From: Halosimplex salinum
Lineage (GTDB): Archaea > Halobacteriota > Halobacteria > Halobacteriales > Haloarculaceae
NCBI RefSeq assembly: GCF_003730195.1
Contig: NZ_QWGG01000003.1
Location: 248,001 to 312,000, forward strand
Direction of reading: 5' to 3'
DNA: 64,000 nucleotides
Shown here: piece by piece, positions 7,724 through 15,112 of the stretch
How positions within the stretch are numbered: the stretch's first letter is position 1
Layout of the letters: each line of letters starts with the position of its first letter
Notes under the pieces: generated by a model
Told to the model about the DNA's origin: nothing
The model's input: the letters and a program-made list of their open reading frames with translations, nothing else
Databases searched by the model: none
Position numbers and translations under genes: made by a program

Positions 7724-8788
7724 TCACTCCTCGGCAGTCGCGGTGTCTTCGGGCTGGAGGAGAGTCCCGCGGTGACACTCCGGGCAGAAGTCGCCCGCCC
7801 GGAGCGACGAGGAGTCGGCCTCGGTCGTGAACCCGCACTCGGCGCACTTGAACATCCCCTCGGGGACGGTGATCGAGTGGGACTCGCTCCCGTCGAGCGA
7901 GGGGCCGCTGGCTCGCGAGTCCGCCGGTTCGTCGCGTTTGGTCTCCTCGGGCCAGTCACCCATCGGGGACGCACCGGCCGAGGGCTCCTCCTCTTCGGGC
8001 CACGCGCCGGCCGCGTCGCCGCTCGCATCCGCCGACTCCTCCGAGTCGGGCGTTCCGGCGTCGTCCGCGGACGCCGCACCGGCGTCGACACCGAGGTCCG
8101 TGTGGGCATCGGGGTCGGCGCCGACGGCCGACTCGTCCGACTCGTCGGCGCCGGCGTCGTCGTCGCTATCGCCCAGAATCTCGACCTCGGCCGTCTCGCC
8201 GGCCCGTTCGGCGGGGTCCGAGGGCTCGTCCGGCCACTCGCCGGGCTCGCGGTCGTCGTCGGCTCCTTCGTCGGGGTCCTCGGCCGGAGCGTCGGTCGGT
8301 TCGTCGGACTCCGCGGAGTCGTCGGCCGGCGGTTCGTCGTCGCTCTCGTCGTCGCCGATGATGACGGCGTCGTCCCCCTCCGACGACGTGTCGGCGTCCG
8401 CCTCGACCGGCGAGTCGGATTCGGCGTCGGGGATGGTCGTCTCGCCGCCCCGGGCTTCGGCCTGTGCCGTCGACTCCGTGTCGGTGTCGTCGAGGATGAC
8501 GGCGTCGGTCGCATCGCTCGGGTCGACGGGTTCGTCCGCGTCGTCGTCGGCGTCCCCCTCGTCGGCCTCGGACTCCTCGACGGTCGCCTCGAACTCGTCG
8601 CCGTCGTCGTCGGGCGTCTCGAGCGTCGTGACTTCCTTGTTCTCGGAGACGACGCGCGTCTCGCCGCAGCGAGAACAGGTCTCCATCTCGGTGATGGTGA
8701 TGACGACTTCGGTCCCCTCCTCTTCGCGCTCCCGTTCGACGGTCGTCTCGCCGAAGCTGTGTCCCAGGAGCGAACACTTGATACTCAT
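7724..8788 (-). CDS. Acidic protein with zinc ribbons at both ends (DUF7093-like)
   Basis: 354 residues. The N-terminal part begins MSIKCSLLGHSFGE and contains CSRCGE near residue 44; the C-terminal part has CAECGF and CPECHRG. Together these could bind zinc at each end. The middle 220 residues are extremely acidic and disordered-looking, with repeated short motifs: DAVILDD, DAVIIGDD and EVEILGD, then GEWPDE, GAWPEE and GDWPEE. ATG 8788 is preferred over in-frame upstream codons because a TATA-like box lies about 25 nt before it. The role is unknown; spaced motifs in a disordered chain suggest an adaptor that binds partners. Confidence 0.8.
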   Translation of the reverse strand: MSIKCSLLGHSFGETTVEREREEEGTEVVITITEMETCSRCGETRVVSENKEVTTLETPDDDGDEFEATVEESEADEGDADDDADEPVDPSDATDAVILDDTDTESTAQAEARGGETTIPDAESDSPVEADADTSSEGDDAVIIGDDESDDEPPADDSAESDEPTDAPAEDPDEGADDDREPGEWPDEPSDPAERAGETAEVEILGDSDDDAGADESDESAVGADPDAHTDLGVDAGAASADDAGTPDSEESADASGDAAGAWPEEEEPSAGASPMGDWPEETKRDEPADSRASGPSLDGSESHSITVPEGMFKCAECGFTTEADSSSLRAGDFCPECHRGTLLQPEDTATAEE

Positions 8789-8810
8789 TGCCACATGTTC
8801 GACGCCTCCG

Positions 8811-8818
8811 AACAATAA
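8811..8818 (-). promoter_or_regulatory. TATA-like box for the zinc-ribbon gene
   Basis: Plus-strand ACAATAAG reads CTTATTGT on the minus strand, about 25 nt before ATG 8788. Confidence 0.5.
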
Positions 8819-8922
8819 GCGTGCTGTTTGTCCGAACACCGAGCAGTCGGGCGGTCCGGAGGCGGGCACGCGAGACCGTCACGAGGGATAAGCGTAAGAC
8901 CCAGCCTACCGAAGGAAGAGGT

Positions 8923-9213
8923 ATGAGGGCGAAACCGGAGTACCGCGACCGCGACGAGGTCGAGGTCGCGGTCCTCGACGCGCTGGCCGACCGGCGCGAG
9001 GAGGGGATGACCGTCTTCGAACTCCGGTCGCGCGTCGAGGTCGACATCGACGCGCTCGAGGACGCGCTGGCCGACCTGAAGTCCGACGGCCTCATCGAAG
9101 CCACCGAGGAGGACCGCCGGACCGTCATCGTCCCCGAGGAGGGCGTCATCGGCCCGGTCGACCCCGGCGACGATTCGTTCATCGGACAGATCCGCGAACG
9201 GCTCCCCTTCTGA
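8923..9213 (+). CDS. Small winged-helix-like protein (DUF6432-like)
   Basis: 96 residues. The sequence EVAVLDALADRREEGMTVFE is followed by a helix-turn-helix-like run (ELRSRVEVDIDALEDAL) and a short beta hairpin GLIEATEEDRRTVIV. This is the typical layout of a small winged-helix DNA-binding protein. It ends in an aromatic tail, IRERLPF. The opening MRAKPEYRDRDEVEVAVLDA matches a haloarchaeal family I recall as DUF6432. It is divergent from the zinc-ribbon gene, with 134 bp between starts. Targets are unknown. Confidence 0.8.
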   Translation: MRAKPEYRDRDEVEVAVLDALADRREEGMTVFELRSRVEVDIDALEDALADLKSDGLIEATEEDRRTVIVPEEGVIGPVDPGDDSFIGQIRERLPF

Positions 9214-9262
9214 GCGTGCCCCGCCGGGCGAGCGTCGCCCCCCGACACGCCGAACCGCAGTT

Positions 9263-9760
9263 CTACGTCTCGAACGAGACCGACACCGCGTCCGCGACTC
9301 CCTCCGTCCGCACGTACCGCAGCGGGTCGCGCTCCACACGAAACGCGCGGAGGACGACGACCAGACGGCCGTCGGGCGTCGACCCGCGCAGGACGGGCCC
9401 GCGACTCGTGACCGCGACGTACGGCGGCGCTGCCACCGGATCGGCCGCCAGCTCGAGCCCCGCCGCGTCGACCGCCGTCTCCAGTACCGCGGGCAGCCGG
9501 TCGAGGACGCCCGCGTCGGCGAGTTCGCGTTCGAGCGCGGCCGCGAGCGCCCGGCCGTCGGTGAGCGGTGCGTCCCCGGTGTCGGCGGTGGCAATCTCCT
9601 CGTCGGCTGCGACCGCCTCGGCCGCCGCCGCGACGGCGTCGAACACGTCCGCGTGTTCGTCGCGGAGTCGCTCGTGAACGGCGCGCTCGTCGACCGAGTT
9701 GGCGGGGCGACCCGCCGGCGAAGCGTCGGTGCGCCCGTCCGCAGGGTCGCGGTCGGTCAC
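9263..9760 (-). CDS. Hypothetical haloarchaeal protein, co-transcribed with rhodanese/MBL gene
   Basis: 165 residues from GTG 9760, two bases after the stop of the upstream gene, so the two are almost surely one transcript. The N-terminal half is helical (AVHERLRDEHADVFDAVAAA) with an Ala/Glu-rich run. The C-terminal half has beta strands (PPYVAVTSRGPVLRG, GRLVVVLRAFRVE). No catalytic motif or membrane segment is seen and I do not recognise the family. An unrelated reading of the frame extends further upstream into the next gene and is discounted. Confidence 0.72.
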   Translation of the reverse strand: MTDRDPADGRTDASPAGRPANSVDERAVHERLRDEHADVFDAVAAAAEAVAADEEIATADTGDAPLTDGRALAAALERELADAGVLDRLPAVLETAVDAAGLELAADPVAAPPYVAVTSRGPVLRGSTPDGRLVVVLRAFRVERDPLRYVRTEGVADAVSVSFET

Positions 9761-9762
9761 GG

Positions 9763-10980
9763 TCAGTCGTCGGCCGGCGCGGCCGCGCAGTTGTTCGGTC
9801 CCAGTTCCAGTTCGAACGCGTCCGCGTCGGCCGCCGACTCGCGGCCGAGGTTGATCGCCACGATCCGCTCGTGGTTGGCCGGTCGCGGCGGCGTCCGATC
9901 GGTGAGGTGGTCGACGAACGCGGCCTCGTCCATCCCGAAGACGGGCAGGTCCCGACACTCGCCGAGCGACGCTCGGACGGCCCCCTCCTCGTCGGGTCGC
10001 GCGCCCTCGGCGTGGTGGCCCGGTGCGACGACCGTCTCGTCCGGGAATCGCGCGAACCGCTCGGTGAGCGTGCGATAGAGTTCGCGGGCGAACTCCGGCG
10101 CGTCCGCGGTCCGTTCGAGGTCCGGCCGGGCCACGCCGTCGGTGAACAGGCTGTCGCCGGTCAGGAGCGCGTCACCGATCGCGAACGCCGTCATCCCGGT
10201 CGTGTGGCCGGGCGCGCTGACGGCTTCGAGCGACAGGTCGCCGACCCGGAGTTCCTCGCCGTCGGCGACCGTCTCCACGTCGTACGCGACGCCGCGCTCG
10301 ACCGCCGCCGCGGGCATCACGGCCGTCGCGTCGCTGGCCTCGGCCACCGCGCGCAGGCCACTGACGTGGTCGGCGTGGACGTGCGTGTCGACGACGTACT
10401 CGACCTCGGCACCGTGCTCGTGAGCGTCGGCGACGTAGCGGTCGGCGAACGCCCGGAGCGGGTCGACGACCGCCGCGTCGTCGCCCGAGACGACCAGGTA
10501 GCCGAGACACCCGCTGGAGGGGCGGCGGTACTGGACGAGCGACGCGTCGCCGTCGGGGACTGCGCCGCCACCGGGGACAGCACCCTCGATCTCGGTGGCG
10601 AGCAGGATGCGCGCCCACGCCTCCATCCCGCCGGCGAGGTTGCGGGCGTCGTGTCCGGCGTCCGCCAGCCCCGACGCCACCTCGGCGCTGGCCTCCCCGC
10701 GCGCGCAGACCACCGTGATCGGCCCGTCCCCCTCGAGGTCGGCGACGAACCCGTCCACGTCGTCGGTCACCGTCGCCTGGACGAACCGGTTGTACGGCTT
10801 CTGCGTGAGCGAGACGGCGGGGCCGGCGAGGCGCCACTGCTCGACCTCGTCGCGGTTCCGCAGGTCGAGCACTCGCACCGGGTCGCCGACGTCGATGCGC
10901 CGCTGGAGCGCCGCCGGATCGACGCTGGGCGTCTCTCGGTCTCCGGCAGTATCGCCCTCGGTGGACGTGTCGTCGGTCAT
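9763..10980 (-). CDS. Rhodanese plus metallo-beta-lactamase protein (persulfide-dioxygenase-like)
   Basis: 405 residues. Residues about 20-120 form a rhodanese domain with the active Cys in VVCARGEAS. Residues about 140-390 form a metallo-beta-lactamase domain with the metal motif THVHADH, then SAPGHTTG, LLTGDSLF and APGHH. Such proteins act on persulfides or glutathione-like thiols (ETHE1, CstB and Blh families), giving sulfite in sulfide handling. Here the rhodanese comes first, whereas many fused persulfide dioxygenases carry it last. The start is ATG 10980. The small gene downstream is transcriptionally coupled. Lactonase or glyoxalase II activity is less likely. Confidence 0.87.
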   Translation of the reverse strand: MTDDTSTEGDTAGDRETPSVDPAALQRRIDVGDPVRVLDLRNRDEVEQWRLAGPAVSLTQKPYNRFVQATVTDDVDGFVADLEGDGPITVVCARGEASAEVASGLADAGHDARNLAGGMEAWARILLATEIEGAVPGGGAVPDGDASLVQYRRPSSGCLGYLVVSGDDAAVVDPLRAFADRYVADAHEHGAEVEYVVDTHVHADHVSGLRAVAEASDATAVMPAAAVERGVAYDVETVADGEELRVGDLSLEAVSAPGHTTGMTAFAIGDALLTGDSLFTDGVARPDLERTADAPEFARELYRTLTERFARFPDETVVAPGHHAEGARPDEEGAVRASLGECRDLPVFGMDEAAFVDHLTDRTPPRPANHERIVAINLGRESAADADAFELELGPNNCAAAPADD

Positions 10981-11298
10981 ACCTTCCCGTAGCGGCGCCG
11001 GCGAGAAAAGCGCGCGGTCGTTCGCGCCGGCGAACTCGCCCCTGCGACAGCAGGCACACCGGATTACCCGCTTGCGGGAGACAGTGCGGCTAGAATGGCT
11101 CTGACGGAGACGGGATCCGGTATCGGTCGCCCGAGCGGCGAACGCCGCGTCCCCCTCGAGACCGGTCACGAACCGGCGGCGGTGTGAGCGGTGCTCCGAC
11201 GAGTGCCGACAGATGGCCGGCGCACGAGCGCCGGGTCGACGAGAACGCCCGTTTCTCGTCGGCGAACAGCACCCCCGTCGCGATAGCTCCTCGGACAG
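10981..11298. other. Intergenic gap without a recognised feature
   Basis: 318 bases between the rhodanese/MBL start and a small membrane-protein gene. GC-rich, with no convincing ORF, tRNA or tandem repeat on either strand. It must hold the divergent promoters of both genes, but no clear TATA box stands out. Confidence 0.5.
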
Positions 11299-11625
11299 AT
11301 GTGCCCAGACGACACTTCCACGAGCACGGATAAGATCGAAGACCGACTCGAGCAGGTAGGACGGTACTCCCGGTTCGTCAAGGCCGGTCTCGGGGTGATC
11401 GTCGGTGCGTTCCTCCTCGCAACCCTCACTCTGCTGCCCGAGAATCTCGACTCCGTCCCGGCCGCAGTCGACGCGGTTCTCATGCCGCTGATCTTCGTCG
11501 GGATGGGGCTGTTGTTGTTCGGTATCGGGATGCACCTCCATCTCATGCACCTGAACCTGATCAGACAGCTACGGCAGAGCCGAGAGTCGGAGTCGGAGCC
11601 CTCCGAAGGCGAGCACGACCCGTGA
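11299..11625 (+). CDS. Small two-TM membrane protein
   Basis: 108 residues. An N-terminal charged helix (DKIEDRLEQVGRYSRFVK) is followed by two hydrophobic helices (about 31-50 and 60-82). Then comes a His/Leu-rich MHLHLMHLNLIRQL stretch and a short acidic tail. The family is not recognised. The paired helices and soluble ends suggest a small integral membrane protein with cytoplasmic termini. No operon partner: the next gene (thiE) is 240 bp away. Confidence 0.75.
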   Translation: MCPDDTSTSTDKIEDRLEQVGRYSRFVKAGLGVIVGAFLLATLTLLPENLDSVPAAVDAVLMPLIFVGMGLLLFGIGMHLHLMHLNLIRQLRQSRESESEPSEGEHDP

Positions 11626-11640
11626 GAGTCCCCCCGGTAG

Positions 11641-11679
11641 CGGGCGTTCGCCCGAACGCCGGAAGCGCGTCGGCTTCCG
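11641..11679. terminator. Two consecutive short hairpins downstream of the small membrane-protein gene
   Basis: CGGGCG/CGCCCG with a 2-nt loop (11641-11654) is followed by CGGAAGC/GCTTCCG with a 6-nt loop (11660-11679). Position just after a stop codon suggests transcript end processing. No T-tract follows, so termination activity is uncertain. Confidence 0.3.
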
Positions 11680-11865
11680 ACCCCTCGTTCGCTAGTGCTC
11701 ACTTCGTGGAGGCGGCGAGCGCGACCCGCGGCCGGAGCGACGGTTTAGCGGTGTTTCACCCGGCTTCCGCCCGTGGGTCCGCAGGCGCGCCGGGCGCGCA
11801 GCGGAACTCCGGGCGAGAAAAGATGGTTCGAAAGTAACACATCGGTCGGCGCCCTGTGTTCGTCA

Positions 11866-12507
11866 ATGTCCGACTGGGACGTCTATCTCGTCACACAGGA
11901 GAGCCTCTCTGCGGATCGAACGACGCTGGAGGTCGCCGAGGCGGCGCTCGACGGCGGCGTCGACGTGGTGCAGTTGCGGGAGAAAGACCGGAGCGCTCGC
12001 GAGCGCTATCACCTCGGGCGGAAACTCCGGAAACGCACCCGCGAGGCAGGGGCGACCTTCGTCGTCAACGACCGCGTCGACCTCGCACGGGCCGTCGGCG
12101 CCGACGGCGTACACCTCGGTGACGACGACCTCCCGATCGCGGTCGCCCGGGACCAGCTCGGCGAGGACGCCCTGATCGGCCGCTCGGTCTCGTTCGTCGA
12201 CGACGCCCGCCGTGCCGAGAAGGCCGGCGCCGACTACCTCGGCGTCGGCGCCGTCTACGCCACCGGATCGAAGGACGACATCGACGACGACGAACACGAG
12301 ATCGGTCCCGAACGCGTCGGCGAGATAGCCGAGGCCGTCGACGTCCCGGTCGTCGGTATCGGCGGGGTCACCGCCGACACCGCCGGCCCAGTGGTCGAGG
12401 CGGGCGCGGACGGCGTCGCCGTCGTCACCGAGATCACGCGCGCGGACGACCCCGAGACCGCCGCTCGCGACCTCGGGAGCGCCGTCTCGCGAGCGCGCGA
12501 GGACTAA
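11866..12507 (+). CDS. thiE: Thiamine-phosphate synthase
   Basis: 213 residues. It joins HMP pyrophosphate and thiazole phosphate to make thiamine phosphate. TIM-barrel motifs are in order: VVQLREK (35-41), FVVNDR (65-70), GADGVHLGDDDLP (78-90), YLGVGAVYATGSK and VVGIGGVTADTA. The usual GVHLGQ-D-P reads GVHLGDDDLP here, with Asp in place of Gln, a variation also plausible in haloarchaea. ATG 11866 sits at the right place for MSDWDVYLVT; in-frame sequence from 11773 is not needed. It is monocistronic, and I see no TPP-riboswitch core upstream. Confidence 0.93.
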   Translation: MSDWDVYLVTQESLSADRTTLEVAEAALDGGVDVVQLREKDRSARERYHLGRKLRKRTREAGATFVVNDRVDLARAVGADGVHLGDDDLPIAVARDQLGEDALIGRSVSFVDDARRAEKAGADYLGVGAVYATGSKDDIDDDEHEIGPERVGEIAEAVDVPVVGIGGVTADTAGPVVEAGADGVAVVTEITRADDPETAARDLGSAVSRARED

Positions 12508-12593
12508 GGGTCGTTTCCAGTCCGGCCCGGTATCGAGGTCGGACGGTGACGGGCAACCCTAGTTATTCCACCTGACGCGCCCAACGGTGGCGC

Positions 12594-13946
12594 GTGCAGG
12601 ACCCACGCGCGGTCGTCAGTTCCGTCACCGGTCGACAGCGGGCGCTGTTCGCCGTCCTCGCGATCGTGTTCATCGACCTGCTGGGGTTCGGGATCGTCAT
12701 CCCGATCCTCCCGTTCTACGTGCGGAGCTTCGGCGCGAGCGACGTGGTGTACGGCCTCCTCGCGGCCTCCTACTCGTTCATGCAGTTCGTCTTCGCGCCG
12801 CTGCTCGGACAGCTCTCGGACTCGCGGGGCCGCCGACCGGTGCTCATGCTCTCGCTGGCCGGGAACGCGGTCGCATGGACGGTGTTCGGCCTCGGCGGCG
12901 AGGTCGGGACCGTCGCCGGGACGACCGCCGCGCTCGGGACGCTGTTCGCCGCGCGGATGCTCGCCGGCGCGATGGGCGGCAACATCGCCACCGCGCAGGC
13001 CTACATCGCCGACGTGACGCCGTCCGACCGCCGCGCCGGCGCGCTCGGGCTCGTCGGCGCGGCCTTCGGCCTCGGCTTCGTGTTCGGCCCCGCGCTCGGG
13101 TCGGTGCTGGCGAGCGACGGCGTCGTCGCCGGCGCGACCGCGCTCTTCCCCGACTTCGTGCCGGCGACGCGCTTCTCGCTCCCGAGTTTCGGCGCCGCCC
13201 TGCTGAGTCTCGTCGCGTTCGCCGCGACGTGGGCGTTCCTGCCCGAACCCGAGCGCCACGCGGGGCCGGCCCGGCGCCCGCGAGTCATCGGCCAGTTCGT
13301 CGACGCGTTCCGCGACGCGACCCTGCGTCCGCTCGTCCTGGCCTTCCTGATCGCCTCCGTCGCGTTCTCGGGCATCCAGATCGCCTTCATCCCGTACGTC
13401 GCCGACATCTACGGCTTCGACGCCTCGCAGGCCGGCCTCCTGTTGACCTACGTCGGCGCGCTCGCCGTGATAAACCAGGGAGTCGTCGTCGGTCGGTTGG
13501 CGCGGACGGTCCCGGCGAGACGGCTCGCGGTCGCCGGGGCCGCGCTGCTCGTCGTCGCGCTGGGAACGTTCCCCTTCTCGCCGGAGATCGGACGTGCGCT
13601 CCTCGGAGAGAGCGCGATACTCGGGTTCGGACCGCGGATTATCGCCCTCCTGGGCGCGCTGACGCTCCTCTCGCTCGGCAACAGCCTGCTGACCGTCGCG
13701 CTGACGACGCTCGTCTCGCTGGCGGCCAGCGCCGAGACGCAGGGGAGCGCCTTCGGCGTCACACAGGGCGCGGGCAGTCTCGGTCGGACCGTCGGCCCGC
13801 CGATAATGACCGCTCTCTACGCGCTCGTCGTCTACTGGTCGCCGTTCGTCCTCGGCGCGGCCCTGACGGTCGTGATCGTTGTCCTCCTGACCGCGACGCA
13901 GGTCGCCGAGATGCCCACCGCAGACCCCACCGAGACGGCCGAGTGA
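12594..13946 (+). CDS. MFS drug-transporter-like protein
   Basis: 450 residues with about 12 hydrophobic helices. The N-terminal IDLLGFGIVIPILPFYVRSF is characteristic of TetA-like drug:proton antiporters. The loop motif GQLSDSRGRRPVLM (about 72-85) is the MFS A-motif, and helix 5 carries GAAFGLGFVFGPALG. The start is GTG 12594. Export of drugs or small organic compounds is the likely role; the substrate cannot be read from sequence. It stands alone between thiE and an SDR gene. Confidence 0.88.
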   Translation: MQDPRAVVSSVTGRQRALFAVLAIVFIDLLGFGIVIPILPFYVRSFGASDVVYGLLAASYSFMQFVFAPLLGQLSDSRGRRPVLMLSLAGNAVAWTVFGLGGEVGTVAGTTAALGTLFAARMLAGAMGGNIATAQAYIADVTPSDRRAGALGLVGAAFGLGFVFGPALGSVLASDGVVAGATALFPDFVPATRFSLPSFGAALLSLVAFAATWAFLPEPERHAGPARRPRVIGQFVDAFRDATLRPLVLAFLIASVAFSGIQIAFIPYVADIYGFDASQAGLLLTYVGALAVINQGVVVGRLARTVPARRLAVAGAALLVVALGTFPFSPEIGRALLGESAILGFGPRIIALLGALTLLSLGNSLLTVALTTLVSLAASAETQGSAFGVTQGAGSLGRTVGPPIMTALYALVVYWSPFVLGAALTVVIVVLLTATQVAEMPTADPTETAE

Positions 13947-14029
13947 GGGGGCGTTCGAGCGCGGCCGTCCCCGTACGTCCACGACTAGTTGGGCGACGCG
14001 TTTGAGTGGATCGCGGCCGACCGACAGGT

Positions 14030-15079
14030 ATGAGCAACTGGACCGCCGCGGACGTTCCGGATCTCACCGGGAAGACCGTCGTCGTGACGGGCGCGAACAG
14101 CGGCCTCGGCTACGAGGCGACGAGCGTCCTCGCTCGTAACGGCGCGACGGTCGTGATGGCCTGTCGAAGCGCCGAACGCGGCGAACGGGCGGCCGCCGAG
14201 ATCCGGGAGTTCGAGTTGCGCGAGGCGCGGACCCCCTCGAAATCGAGCGGGCGAAGCCCGCGAGCGGCGGCCGAAGACGCCGCCCTCGACGTGCGCGAGT
14301 GCGACCTGGCCGACCTCGAATCGGTCGAGTCGTTCGCCGACGAGGTACTCGCCGACTACGACGAGTTGCACGTCCTCTGTAACAACGCCGGCGTGATGGC
14401 GGTCCCGCGCTCCGAGACCGCCGACGGCTTCGAGATGCAGTTCGGCGTCAACCACCTCGGCCACTTCGCGCTGACCGCTCACCTCGTGGAGCGGATCGTC
14501 GAGACGCCGGGCGAGACGCGCGTGGTCACCCACTCCAGCGGCGCCCACCAGGGCGGCGAGATCGACTTCGACGACCTCCACCACGAGGAGTCCTACGGAA
14601 AGTGGGAGGCCTACGGCCAGTCGAAGCTCGCCAACCTCCTCTTCGCCTACGAACTCCAGCGCCGACTGGACGCGGCCGGCGTCGAGGACACCGTCTCGGC
14701 GGCCTGTCACCCCGGCTACGCGGACACCGGACTGCAGGCCCGCGGTCCCCAGCAGGAGGGATCGGCGCTGAAACTCTACGCGATGCGGGCGGCCAACGCC
14801 GTCTTCGCCCAGTCGGCCGAGCGGGGAGCGCTCCCGCTCCTGTACGCCGCGACCGCGCCCGACGTGACCGGCGGCGAGTACGTCGGCCCCGGCGGTCTCT
14901 TCGACATGCGGGGGTATCCCGAGCCACAGCGGTCCAGCGACGCCTCCTACGACGCGGACGCCGCCGACCGCCTCTGGAGCGTCTCCGAAGAACAGACCGA
15001 CGTCACCTACGACTTCGACGCGGTGGCCGAGACCGCCGCGGGCGACGTGAGCAGCGACGCCGCGAGCGCGGCAGAGTGA
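14030..15079 (+). CDS. Short-chain dehydrogenase/reductase, retinol-dehydrogenase-like
   Basis: 349 residues. The Rossmann motif TGANSGLG (20-27), NNAG at about 124-127, and YGQSK (catalytic Tyr and Lys) are intact, so it should be an NAD(P)H-dependent oxidoreductase of the RDH/WWOX-like kind. The substrate is unknown. Residues about 61-83 are an unusual Arg/Ser-rich insert between helix alpha-2 and the strand DAALDVRECDL. Its DNA carries two short perfect palindromes (14236-14247 and 14247-14261). ATG 14030 was chosen from an open frame that begins at 14006. Confidence 0.9.
   Translation: MSNWTAADVPDLTGKTVVVTGANSGLGYEATSVLARNGATVVMACRSAERGERAAAEIREFELREARTPSKSSGRSPRAAAEDAALDVRECDLADLESVESFADEVLADYDELHVLCNNAGVMAVPRSETADGFEMQFGVNHLGHFALTAHLVERIVETPGETRVVTHSSGAHQGGEIDFDDLHHEESYGKWEAYGQSKLANLLFAYELQRRLDAAGVEDTVSAACHPGYADTGLQARGPQQEGSALKLYAMRAANAVFAQSAERGALPLLYAATAPDVTGGEYVGPGGLFDMRGYPEPQRSSDASYDADAADRLWSVSEEQTDVTYDFDAVAETAAGDVSSDAASAAE
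14236..14261. repeat. Twin palindromes inside the SDR coding sequence
   Basis: CTCGA-AA-TCGAG (14236-14247) adjoins GCGGGC-GAA-GCCCGC (14247-14261). Both encode the SKSSGRSPRA insert. Similar GGGCGAAGCCC hairpins occur in intergenic repeats at about 18699 and 34281. Confidence 0.8.
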
Positions 15080-15112
15080 CCGGGCTGTGGACTCGCCGCC
15101 GGGCCGACTCAC

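Noticed and set aside
7094-8818. 574-codon open frame on the plus strand
   Set aside because: It is antisense to the DUF5611-like and zinc-ribbon genes. Its composition mirrors their GC-rich codons, and it has no recognisable domain.
10981-11298. Possible tRNA in the gap
   Set aside because: No T-arm GTTCGA-type motif or acceptor pairing was found here, or in any other gap of the window.
11626-11865. Possible TPP riboswitch before thiE
   Set aside because: No thi-box core (CTGAGA and ACC-TGAACCTGA-like segments) was found in this leader.
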